Assembly (NCBI GenBank): GCA_009836625.1
Contig: VXVC01000012.1
Location: 380,073-444,072, forward strand
Length of the DNA: 64,000 bases
Direction: 5' to 3'
Source of the DNA: Holophagales bacterium
Lineage (GTDB): Bacteria > Acidobacteriota > Thermoanaerobaculia > Multivoradales > Multivoraceae
Shown here in pieces: positions 50,187 through 56,952 of this stretch. Made by a program: the position numbers and the translations under genes. The notes below the pieces were generated by a model. It worked only from the letters and a program-made list of their open reading frames with translations, did no database searches and was not told the origin of the DNA. The first letter of the stretch is position 1. The number at the start of each line of letters is the position of its first letter.

Positions 50187-50933
50187 TCATTGACCGTCTC
50201 CTTCTCCGAAGGCCAGCGAGCCGATCCGCTCGGCCGAGTCGGCCAGCGCGCCGGCCAGCGCCGTCGCCCGCTCGCGCGTCGTCTCGGGCGCTCCCTGCAG
50301 CGAGAGCACCGCGTCCATCGCCAGGTCGCCGGCCCGGCGCTCCAGTTCCTCGAGCGACCGGATCAGCTCCGTCGCCCGCGACGACGGGTGGCCGCGGGTC
50401 ACGCGCTCGAAGTTGAGCTGCTCGAGCGCCTCGTCGCGCTCCTCCTCGAGCGCCCTGATCTTCTCGCGCGTCGCCGGCGTCTCGCCGGTCTCCGCGCTCT
50501 CGATCAGCGCGCGGATCGCACCGTGCCGCCGCCGCGGCGGCTTCACCATGATGTCGGCCACCTGCTGGTCCGTCGCGTCGGACAGATCCACGCCCGCGTC
50601 GACCGCCTCGCCCAGCAGGTGCAGGGCGTCGGTCGGCCGGCTCTGAGCCAGCTCGCGCAGCGCGCGGTTTTTGCGGGCCACCTCCCAGCCGTCGACCATC
50701 CGGCGCGCCTGCTCGGCCTCCACCGGCGTGTGCCGTCCGACGAAGTCGTCGAAGCCCTCGTCGCCCACCTCGCGGCGGATCGTCCACAGGCCCTCCATCA
50801 CCTTCGCCTCGATCTCCTGCCCGAGCCGCACCAGCGCCTGGCCCGCGGCCCACAGCGTGCGGATCTCGGCGGCCGCGTCCAGCGCCGCCTGCGGCGCCGG
50901 AAGCGCCCCGTCCGCCTTCACAAGGTCGCTCAA
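50187..50933 (-). CDS. Early phage protein of unknown function
   Basis: 248 aa with TTG start at 50933: AGGAGG lies 8 bp upstream and the TTGA overlap with the XRE gene stop follows the operon pattern. Mostly helical; A-A-E-I-R-T-L-W-A-A-G-Q-A-L-V-R-L-G-Q-E-I-E and V-E-A-E-Q-A-R-R-M-V-D-G-W-E-V-A recall DUF3102-type segments, and the second half is a coiled coil. A nucleoid- or replication-related role is possible. Confidence 0.68.
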   Translation of the reverse strand: MSDLVKADGALPAPQAALDAAAEIRTLWAAGQALVRLGQEIEAKVMEGLWTIRREVGDEGFDDFVGRHTPVEAEQARRMVDGWEVARKNRALRELAQSRPTDALHLLGEAVDAGVDLSDATDQQVADIMVKPPRRRHGAIRALIESAETGETPATREKIRALEEERDEALEQLNFERVTRGHPSSRATELIRSLEELERRAGDLAMDAVLSLQGAPETTRERATALAGALADSAERIGSLAFGEGDGQ

Positions 50934-51424
50934 GTCAGATGCCTCCTGTAAGCGTCGTCGAGCGCCAGACCCAGACGCCGCGAGAGCTGCGACACGTGCG
51001 GCGCCAGCCGCCACCCGCCGCCCGGCGTCTGCTCCGCCCAGCCCGCGGCGTCCAGGTTGACCAGCGCCCGGTAAACCTGGTCCCGCGACTCGCCGAGTTT
51101 CTCCGCCAGCGCCGTCACCGACTTGGGATCGAGGGGCAGGACCGACAGCGCCTCGACCACCTCCAGCAGCGCCTGCGACGTCTCGTTGATGTACCGGTTC
51201 CCGGCGCTCAGCTCGTCCGGGTCGATGTCGAGCGCCCGGCCCAGGGCCTGGAGCACCTTCGAGTCCGGTAGCTCGGCACGGCCCTGCTCGATCGCGCGCA
51301 GGCCGTCCAGGTCGATGTCGACGCCGGCCAACTTGGCCGCCAGCTCGCCGACGTCGGCCAGCGACAGGCCGGCACGGCGACGGGCGGCGCGGATGCGGCG
51401 GCCGACCGCGCGCACCCTGCTCAC
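50930..51424 (-). CDS. XRE-family regulator with C-terminal winged helix
   Basis: 164 aa, GTG start. R-R-I-R-A-A-R-R-R-A-G-L-S-L-A-D-V-G-E and L-R-A-I-E-Q-G-R-A-E-L-P, then A-L-G-R-A-L-D-I-D-P-D-E-L form an XRE helix-turn-helix. The C-terminal half (V-T-A-L-A-E-K-L-G-E-S-R-D-Q-V-Y-R-A-L-V-N-L and G-G-W-R-L) looks like a winged helix. Two DNA-binding parts in one protein suggest a switch regulator, possibly controlling early transcription. Confidence 0.8.
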   Translation of the reverse strand: MSRVRAVGRRIRAARRRAGLSLADVGELAAKLAGVDIDLDGLRAIEQGRAELPDSKVLQALGRALDIDPDELSAGNRYINETSQALLEVVEALSVLPLDPKSVTALAEKLGESRDQVYRALVNLDAAGWAEQTPGGGWRLAPHVSQLSRRLGLALDDAYRRHLT

Positions 51425-51615
51425 GCCCGGCCCTCCTGCTCGAGACGCGCGATGCGGTTCGACAGGGCGTTGTAGAGCCGGTTCCAGTACAAGCGGGACT
51501 CCTTGGTCCGCGCCCGGTTCAGGTTCAGCTTGGCGTGGATCAGCTCGGACTCGAGCCGCTTCGGATCGTCGCCGCAGTGCGCCAGCAGCTGGTCGATGCG
51601 GGCCTGGGCGCTCAC
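51421..51615 (-). CDS. Small helical phage protein
   Basis: 64 aa: M-S-A-Q-A-R-I-D-Q-L-L-A-H-C-G-D-D and a helical rest (K-L-N-L-N-R-A-R-T-K-E-S-R-L-Y-W-N-R-L). GTG starts and GTGA overlaps on both sides show it is translated with its neighbours. No family recognised. Confidence 0.65.
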   Translation of the reverse strand: MSAQARIDQLLAHCGDDPKRLESELIHAKLNLNRARTKESRLYWNRLYNALSNRIARLEQEGRA

Positions 51616-52130
51616 GCCGCCTCCTCGCCCAGGTCGTCGAGCATCAGCTTCACGAACGCCTCGAGGTCGTCGGCGTCGACCATCGTGATCGTGACCTTGT
51701 CGCCGGTGTCCTCGAGCGTCACGCCGATCGACGCCAGCTCCTTCCCCGGCAGCTTGGCCAGCGCGGCCTTCACCGGCGCTGTCGTCGTCTTGAGCAGCTC
51801 GGTGGCCTTGTCCGGCATCCTCTCGCGGACCGCCGCGACGATCGCGTCGGCGTCGCCGACCAGCTTCCCGGGCTGCTTGCGGAGCCCGTACTTGACGCCC
51901 TCCTGGGCGCGGGTGCGGGGCTTCCTGAACAGCGGCCGGTTCTGGTCGATCGCCTGATGCAGCGCGTCCCGCGCCACCGCGACCTCGGCGATCCGGTTCT
52001 CGATGCCGCGCCGCCGGCGGCGGACCATCGCCCGCTGCTCCTGGCGGATCGGCTCCACGTAGTCGTTCAGGCGGCGCTGGGCGTTCGCCAGGTCGCGCGC
52101 AAGCGCCGCGATCACCTCGTGGGAAGTCAC
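51612..52130 (-). CDS. Gam-like DNA-end-binding / host-nuclease inhibitor
   Basis: 172 aa. A coiled-coil N-terminus (L-A-R-D-L-A-N-A-Q-R-R-L-N-D-Y) leads to R-P-L-F-R-K-P-R-T, G-V-K-Y-G-L-R-K, T-T-T-A-P-V-K-A-A-L-A-K-L and L-A-S-I-G-V-T-L-E-D-T-G-D-K-V, the layout of Gam-family proteins in Mu-like phages. Mu Gam is a Ku-like protein that protects linear DNA ends from RecBCD-type nucleases. GTG start, GTGA overlaps. Confidence 0.72.
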   Translation of the reverse strand: MTSHEVIAALARDLANAQRRLNDYVEPIRQEQRAMVRRRRRGIENRIAEVAVARDALHQAIDQNRPLFRKPRTRAQEGVKYGLRKQPGKLVGDADAIVAAVRERMPDKATELLKTTTAPVKAALAKLPGKELASIGVTLEDTGDKVTITMVDADDLEAFVKLMLDDLGEEAA

Positions 52131-52240
52131 AGCCCGAGCACCTTGACGACGGCGCGCTCGAGCATCTCGAACACCGCGATCAGGATCAGGGACAGCATCA
52201 CGCCGATGCCGACGGCGGTCCGGCGGCGCAGCGGCTTCAC
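52127..52240 (-). CDS. Small membrane protein
   Basis: 37 aa from GTG 52240: a basic start (K-P-L-R-R-R-T-A) and one hydrophobic helix V-G-I-G-V-M-L-S-L-I-L-I-A-V-F, then E-M-L-E-R-A-V-V-K-V-L-G-L. Translationally coupled on both sides. Could be an early-expressed superinfection or host-takeover peptide; function unknown. Confidence 0.55.
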   Translation of the reverse strand: MKPLRRRTAVGIGVMLSLILIAVFEMLERAVVKVLGL

Positions 52241-52449
52241 TTCGACACCTCCGCGTGAACGGCGCCGCGCGGGTGCGGCGACTCCGGATCGCTCGAGGCG
52301 ATCATCCAGAAGGCCAGGCCGAGCAGCACGCCGGTCAGAAGGCCGTCGCCCCAGCGGCGCCACCAGCCCACGAAGCGGGCGCGGCGGTCCGCGCGGCGCA
52401 TTTCGCGCTGGATCGCGGGCCAGTCAGGGGATTGTCGGTAGGGGTTCAT
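52237..52449 (-). CDS. Small membrane protein
   Basis: 70 aa: a charged N-terminal half (R-E-M-R-R-A-D-R-R-A-R-F-V-G-W-W-R-R-W) and a transmembrane helix G-L-L-T-G-V-L-L-G-L-A-F-W-M-I-A. Overlaps the next small gene by GTGA. Function unknown. Confidence 0.6.
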   Translation of the reverse strand: MNPYRQSPDWPAIQREMRRADRRARFVGWWRRWGDGLLTGVLLGLAFWMIASSDPESPHPRGAVHAEVSK

Positions 52450-52465
52450 GGGGTCGCGTTCCTCC

Positions 52466-52771
52466 TCAGTTGGTCAGTGGCAGCCGGCGCTGCGGCTGCA
52501 CGGGTTTCGTCATCCGGTAGAACCAGACGGGGCCGGTCGGCGTCTCCTCCCGGCGGCAGTCGATCTCCGCGCCGTTCGCGCGCAGCTCCGAGACGATCGC
52601 GGAGACGGCGCACACGGCGGCGTTCAGGCCGATGTCCAGCGTCGAGCGCTCCTGGCCGTCCTTCAGCAGGTCGTGGACGCGCTGCAGGCGCGGGGAGTTC
52701 TCGAGGGCGGCGTGGTGCATGGCGCCGGCGCGGTTGTCGCGGTGGGCGCCGCGGACCTGGCCGCGGCTCAC
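52466..52771 (-). CDS. Small winged-helix-like phage protein
   Basis: 101 aa from GTG 52771, which overlaps the methyltransferase stop. R-V-H-D-L-L-K-D-G-Q-E-R-S-T-L-D-I-G, then A-V-S-A-I-V-S-E-L-R-A-N-G and T-G-P-V-W-F-Y-R-M form a helix-turn-helix with wing, common in phage accessory regulators. Confidence 0.65.
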   Translation of the reverse strand: MSRGQVRGAHRDNRAGAMHHAALENSPRLQRVHDLLKDGQERSTLDIGLNAAVCAVSAIVSELRANGAEIDCRREETPTGPVWFYRMTKPVQPQRRLPLTN

Positions 52772-53682
52772 GAGGCGGCCTCCGCAACACGCTGCCGAGC
52801 CATCTCCGCGTAGTCCTCGTTGAGTTCGATCAGGGTCGCGTCGCGGCCGAGAGCTTGAGCGACCAGGCCGACCGTGCCGACACCGCCGAACGGGTCGAGC
52901 ACCTGCCCTCCGGCAGGCGAGCCCGCCCTGATGCACGGCTCCACGAGGGCGGTCGGGAACGTGGCGAAGTGATTGCCCGGGAACGGCCTGGTCGCGATCG
53001 ACCAGACGTTCCGCAGGTTCGCACCGTTGCCTGGCTTCCAGTCGCTCAGGTTGCCCGGCGAGCTGAGCGGAGGCACCCCTCGGCGGTCCGGGTAACGCTT
53101 CTTCGTGCGGTGACGCGCACCCTCGAACGTGTACGGTCTGCGCACCGCGGCTGCGTCGTAGAAGTAGCGCTCGCTCCTGGCGAACAGAAAGACCTTCTCG
53201 TGGGCGTTCGATGGCCGGTCGCGGACGCTCTCTGGGCGCGGGTTTGGTTTCGCCCAGACGATCTCCGACCGTAGCCACCAGCCATCGGCCTGCAGCGCCA
53301 GCGCCACACGCGCGGGCAGCAGCATGAGGTCCTTCGGTTTGAGGCCGGTCTTCACCTTGCGACGCCCGATGCCCGTCCGACCATGAAGTGCGGCGGCGTG
53401 CTTGCCTCCGGTGCGGCCGCCCCACTTGCCGTCGTTCGCGTAGGCGTCGCCGTAGTTGAGCCAGAGCGTGCCGTCCGGGCGCAGCACTCGACGGACTTCC
53501 CGGAAGACCGCAACTAGGTTCTCGATGTGCTGCTCGAGCGTGGGCTCGAGGCCAACGCCGTCCGGCACTCCGTAGTCACGCAGGCCCCAGTACGGCGGCG
53601 AGGTGACGACCGTGTGAAACAGGTCCGGCTCCAGGGTCGGCAGCACGTCCAGGCAGTCGGCGGTGAGGATCGTGACGGTCAC
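52768..53682 (-). CDS. DNA methyltransferase, TSPPY type (N4-cytosine or N6-adenine)
   Basis: 304 aa from GTG 53682. V-T-S-P-P-Y-W-G-L-R-D-Y-G early in the chain is catalytic motif IV; V-L-D-P-F-G-G-V-G-T-V-G near the C-terminus is SAM-binding motif I, giving the beta-class order. W-W-L-R-S-E-I-V-W-A-K-P-N and N-A-H-E-K-V-F-L-F are typical of this group. It sits near the start of the early operon, so it acts soon after entry and is distinct from the two D12 enzymes 15 kb further on. Anti-restriction or regulatory methylation. Confidence 0.9.
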   Translation of the reverse strand: MTVTILTADCLDVLPTLEPDLFHTVVTSPPYWGLRDYGVPDGVGLEPTLEQHIENLVAVFREVRRVLRPDGTLWLNYGDAYANDGKWGGRTGGKHAAALHGRTGIGRRKVKTGLKPKDLMLLPARVALALQADGWWLRSEIVWAKPNPRPESVRDRPSNAHEKVFLFARSERYFYDAAAVRRPYTFEGARHRTKKRYPDRRGVPPLSSPGNLSDWKPGNGANLRNVWSIATRPFPGNHFATFPTALVEPCIRAGSPAGGQVLDPFGGVGTVGLVAQALGRDATLIELNEDYAEMARQRVAEAAS

Positions 53683-54275
53683 GCAGCCCCCTCGAACCCG
53701 AACCGCCCCGCCAGCTCGGCGTTCCGCTCCCGGCGATCGCGGCGGGCCTTGAACCGGACGTCGCCGGCGTCGACCAGCGCATCGAGAATCCGGGCCGTCC
53801 AGGACGGCGGGTCGGTGCGCCGGGGCTCCGTCGGGCCGGCCGGGCCGTCGTCGCGGTAGCGCTTGCACACGTCGTCGTAGGTGGCGCGGGCGGCCTCGGC
53901 GGGCAGGCCGATCGCCTCGAGCAGAGCGGCGGGACGGCGGACCCGGCCGGACGGGCCGAGTTCGCGGGCCGCGGCCAGGCGCTCGTCCTGCTCCGATGGC
54001 GTGGACGCCGCCTCGGCGGCGGGACTGCCGGGAGTCGGCGCCGGACGCGGGATGTCGGAGGGCCAGGCAAGGTCGGGGGGCCAGTGGTCGGAGGCGCGCT
54101 GAAGGATGCGCTCGACGCGGCGCCCGGTGAGGCTCGTGCCGCGTGCCATGCGATCCAGCGTGTCCCCGGAGCCAGTGAGCAAGCGGGACGAGTAGGACTC
54201 GGAGATCCGGCGACCCGCCGCGTAGCGCTGGACAAGGTCTCGAACCCATCGGTCGGTCTGCACCATCATGCTCAC
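53679..54275 (-). CDS. First gene of the leftward early operon, possible DNA-binding regulator
   Basis: 198 aa starting at GTG 54275 (ATG 54269 and 54266 also in frame). Y-A-A-G-R-R-I-S-E-S-Y-S-S-R-L-L-T-G-S-G-D-T-L-D-R-M resembles an HTH of a Cro/Ner-type regulator; the middle is Pro/Ala-rich and the C-terminal part basic. Its start region overlaps the TGCAC operator array, so it is the first target of the repressor. Function not certain. Confidence 0.62.
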   Translation of the reverse strand: MSMMVQTDRWVRDLVQRYAAGRRISESYSSRLLTGSGDTLDRMARGTSLTGRRVERILQRASDHWPPDLAWPSDIPRPAPTPGSPAAEAASTPSEQDERLAAARELGPSGRVRRPAALLEAIGLPAEAARATYDDVCKRYRDDGPAGPTEPRRTDPPSWTARILDALVDAGDVRFKARRDRRERNAELAGRFGFEGAA

Positions 54276-54333
54276 GAGTATGCACGATCATGCACCACTT
54301 GTCCACGATCGCGCAATAGTGCAGAATGGTGCA
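54259..54333. promoter_or_regulatory. Operator array between divergent repressor and early operon
   Basis: TGCAC occurs at 54259-54263, 54281-54285 and 54291-54295, and its complement GTGCA at 54319-54323 and 54329-54333. The last two pairs are each spaced 10 bp and are mirror images around about 54307, so the layout is a dyad of paired half-sites. It covers the start of the leftward gene and ends just before the rightward repressor frame. I infer repressor binding sites and overlapping divergent promoters; -10/-35 boxes cannot be assigned safely. Confidence 0.65.
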
Positions 54334-54335
54334 CC

Positions 54336-55289
54336 TTGCTCGGCCCGGCCTCAGCTGCTCTGAGTCGACTCGTCCAAAAGGCGAGAGCCGCGAGTGCGGC
54401 CGAATCGGATGCTGCATTCGCGCGGTCGTGCGGCCTCAAGTACTCGGAAATGCGCGGCCTACTGGACAAGAAGCAGCCTCAGGCGCCGTCGCTAGACAAA
54501 GCCTCCCGGATCTGCGCCAGCCTGGGCATCGACTTCCGCCTCGGCGATGCCGGGGTCTTCGCGCTGGCCGAATCACGGAGTTCCCTGCCCGAGAACTCCG
54601 TGATCGTCGCCGAGATACACCGAGTCAGGTCCAGTGCTGCGATGCTGATCGGCGCGCTAGGGAGCCTTGAGCAGGCTGCTTCGGCTTCGCCGCCAAACGG
54701 GCAGCCGCCGCCGGACAAGCTGAGCCTCGGCCTCCACGAGTGTCCGTACTGCCTTACGTTCTCCCACTTCGTCGACCAGGCGCTTGAGTTCAAGGGCTTG
54801 GCAGCTGTCCCGAAGCGAAACCTCCCACTGCTTCAGAAAGCCGAGGAGGAAGACGAAGACGAAGACGAGGACGACGACTCCGAAGTACTGGCGGCCGCCG
54901 CCTGGTCGGCGACGGTCGCTCTACGTTGCAAGACAGGAGGTGTCGGGTGTCCCGACGATCGGACAAGGAGCTCATGGAAGCCGGAGTGCTCACCGTCTAC
55001 CTTGACCAGCCTGAGAACGCCGATGTGGCGCGGCACGTCAGAGCGAACAGCGCGAAGAACGAACGGAGCAACTACGCGGCGGCGCTCATGCGGGTTGGGA
55101 TCGAGAAGGAGCGAGCCGCCCTGGCGCTGGCCCGGCAGATCGCTGCAGCGGTCAGGGCGGAGCCTCGGGAGGACTGATGGAGGAGGAACAGTTCGAGCGG
55201 GTCGAGTTTCTGCTGCAGTCCATTCGCAAGGCGGCGTGGTGGTGTACCGCCTTCGTCATCCTGACGGCTTTGGTTGCCGGGTGCGTTGA
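54336..55289 (+). CDS. Candidate phage repressor with helix-turn-helix (3' boundary uncertain)
   Basis: Reading from TTG 54336, the first 200 codons look coding. A-F-A-R-S-C-G-L-K-Y-S-E-M-R-G-L-L-D-K-K and S-L-D-K-A-S-R-I-C-A-S-L-G-I-D form an XRE/CI-type HTH; E-C-P-Y-C follows around residue 137, and an acidic run of Glu and Asp (54842-54880). After about 54945 the frame loses coding character, because two well-supported genes start in other frames, yet no stop occurs until 55289. The true C-terminus may be reached by a frameshift or the tail may simply overlap. Position opposite the early operon argues for the lysogeny repressor. Start is uncertain too. Confidence 0.5.
   Translation: MLGPASAALSRLVQKARAASAAESDAAFARSCGLKYSEMRGLLDKKQPQAPSLDKASRICASLGIDFRLGDAGVFALAESRSSLPENSVIVAEIHRVRSSAAMLIGALGSLEQAASASPPNGQPPPDKLSLGLHECPYCLTFSHFVDQALEFKGLAAVPKRNLPLLQKAEEEDEDEDEDDDSEVLAAAAWSATVALRCKTGGVGCPDDRTRSSWKPECSPSTLTSLRTPMWRGTSERTARRTNGATTRRRSCGLGSRRSEPPWRWPGRSLQRSGRSLGRTDGGGTVRAGRVSAAVHSQGGVVVYRLRHPDGFGCRVR
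54947..55177 (+). CDS. Small basic/helical protein behind the repressor
   Basis: 76 aa from GTG 54947, with AGGAGG 6 bp upstream. V-L-T-V-Y-L-D-Q-P-E-N-A-D-V-A-R-H-V and S-A-K-N-E-R-S-N-Y-A-A-A-L-M-R-V-G-I might be a ribbon-helix-helix-like or helical regulator. Its stop shares one base with the next ATG (TGATG). Confidence 0.68.
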   Translation: MSRRSDKELMEAGVLTVYLDQPENADVARHVRANSAKNERSNYAAALMRVGIEKERAALALARQIAAAVRAEPRED

Positions 55290-55569
55290 TGGCTCGGGAA
55301 CGAACAAGGATGGGCCGAGCGCTCGTCACTTGCCGGCAGTTGCCCGTTGGATGGAATCGAACAGGGCGATGGCGTCGCAGATTCGAGAGCGCGGAAGGCC
55401 GGACTGCGTCACTGTGCTGCAGGTTGTGGCCCGTAGCGACCCCGCCATCCGTGAGCTTGAACGTAGTGCCAGCGCGCCTAGGCGAGACATGGCTCTTTCG
55501 ATTCTGGAGACGGTCCAGTACGCTGAAGCGCTTCTGATAGTCGAAAACGGTTGTCGGGAGGGCGGCTGA
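55177..55569 (+). CDS. Membrane-anchored small protein of unknown function
   Basis: 130 aa. A hydrophobic helix at about residues 18-36 (K-A-A-W-W-C-T-A-F-V-I-L-T-A-L-V-A-G-C) ends in a cysteine, so it may be membrane-spanning or lipoprotein-like; the rest is extracytoplasmic with D-C-V-T-V-L-Q-V-V and N-G-C near the end, a possible disulfide. It precedes the sulfatase-fold gene and may be expressed with it in the lysogen. Confidence 0.68.
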   Translation: MEEEQFERVEFLLQSIRKAAWWCTAFVILTALVAGCVDGSGTNKDGPSARHLPAVARWMESNRAMASQIRERGRPDCVTVLQVVARSDPAIRELERSASAPRRDMALSILETVQYAEALLIVENGCREGG

Positions 55570-55570
55570 G

Positions 55571-56902
55571 GTGCCGACAAGGAGTGCCGTCAGGTGGTCT
55601 CTCGTGTTGGGCTTGGTTGCTGTCACGGGATGCGCGCCACCGGAACCGCCGTCGATGGTGCTGTGGATCGTCGACACGCTGCGCCAGGATCGTCTTGGCG
55701 TCTACGGCTTCGACCGTCCGGTATCTCCGCACTACGATGCTCTTGCTGCGGAGTCGACGGTGTTCGACGCGGCGTTCGCGCAGTCGAGTTGGACTCGCCC
55801 CACGGTCGCCTCGATACTGACCGGGGTCGGACCCGCCCGGCACGCCGTGCACTCCATGAACCACAGTCTTGCCGAGACCTGGACCACCTTGCCGGAGCGC
55901 CTGAGCGAGCTCGGCTACGCGACGGCCGGCTTCTCGGCGAACGGCAACGTCAAGCGCGAGCTGGGGTTCGCCCAGGGGTTCGACGAGTTCTGGTTCAGCA
56001 ACCGCGTCACCGCCGGAACGATGGCCGAGAGGGCGCTGGCCTGGCTGGACGAGCTCGGAAGGGGGCAGCCCTTCTTCCTCATGATCCTGTCCGTCGAGCC
56101 GCACGACGGCTATGAACCCGCGGCGCCGTTCCGGGAGCGGTTCGCTGCCGAGGTTGCCGACCCGGACGTCGGCACCGAGTCGTTCATGGACGACCTGAGG
56201 TGGGGCGAAAGCAAGGCCAGAGCGGCCGACTCCGAACTGGTGAAGGACCTGCTGGCTCTCTACGATGGGGAAGTCGCTTGGAACGACCAGCAGTTCGGCG
56301 ACTTCCGGCGTGAACTGACGGAGCGCGGGCTCGATCCGGCGATCATCGTCGTGGCGGATCACGGCGAGGCGTTCGGGGAGCACGGTCGCTTCGGGCATAT
56401 CGATCTGCAAGCGGAAGTGATGCGCGTCCCCCTGCTGATCCGCCTGCCGGGCCAGACGAAGGGACGGCGCTCCGGCGTGCCCGTTTCCCAAGTCGATCTT
56501 GCACCGACTCTGGTGGAGCTGGCTGGCGGTGCCCAAGCGCTTGATGACGACGGCGTGAGCCTCGTGCCGGCGTTGGGAGATCGGCCGGCGGGCGGGCTGT
56601 CGTCCGGGCGGCCGATCCTCTCGGTGAGCATGCTGCGGCGGGGAGAGGTGGTGCCGGAGTACTCGCTCGTGAACCGGGGCTGGAAGCTGGTCTGGACCCC
56701 TGATCGCGAAACGGTCGAGTTGTTCTCCTGGAGGAGCAAGGAGGGCGAGGCGGTCAACCTGGCGGAGGACCATCCCGCAATCGCTTCGGGGATGCTTCAC
56801 GACCTCCGACAGCGGATCGAACAGGCCGACGCGGTCTCGGTCGAGACCGAACTCGACGAGGAAACCCGCCGGCAGCTGAAGGCGATGGGCTACATCGAGT
56901 GA
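55571..56902 (+). CDS. Lipoprotein of the sulfatase/alkaline-phosphatase superfamily, prophage cargo
   Basis: 443 aa. Lipobox V-A-V-T-G-C at Cys21. L-W-I-V-D-T-L-R-Q-D-R-L-G-V-Y-G is the first metal-site segment, V-A-D-H-G-E-A-F-G-E-H-G the DHGE metal motif, and S-W-T-R-P-T-V-A-S-I-L-T-G the nucleophile loop. Aligned on the L-T-G, Thr75 occupies the position of the formylglycine-forming Cys/Ser, and the C-x-P-S-R signature is absent. Thr is the nucleophile in phosphatases and phosphotransferases of this superfamily, so a phospho- rather than sulfo-enzyme is likely. GTG start with GGGAGG upstream. It sits between repressor genes and the structural arm, a moron-like position; a surface modification role in the lysogen is inferred. 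Confidence 0.85.
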   Translation: MPTRSAVRWSLVLGLVAVTGCAPPEPPSMVLWIVDTLRQDRLGVYGFDRPVSPHYDALAAESTVFDAAFAQSSWTRPTVASILTGVGPARHAVHSMNHSLAETWTTLPERLSELGYATAGFSANGNVKRELGFAQGFDEFWFSNRVTAGTMAERALAWLDELGRGQPFFLMILSVEPHDGYEPAAPFRERFAAEVADPDVGTESFMDDLRWGESKARAADSELVKDLLALYDGEVAWNDQQFGDFRRELTERGLDPAIIVVADHGEAFGEHGRFGHIDLQAEVMRVPLLIRLPGQTKGRRSGVPVSQVDLAPTLVELAGGAQALDDDGVSLVPALGDRPAGGLSSGRPILSVSMLRRGEVVPEYSLVNRGWKLVWTPDRETVELFSWRSKEGEAVNLAEDHPAIASGMLHDLRQRIEQADAVSVETELDEETRRQLKAMGYIE

Positions 56903-56952
56903 CGCTCCGCCGATAACGCCTGTCACGGGCGCCGTCGCAGGATTCCTCTGCA

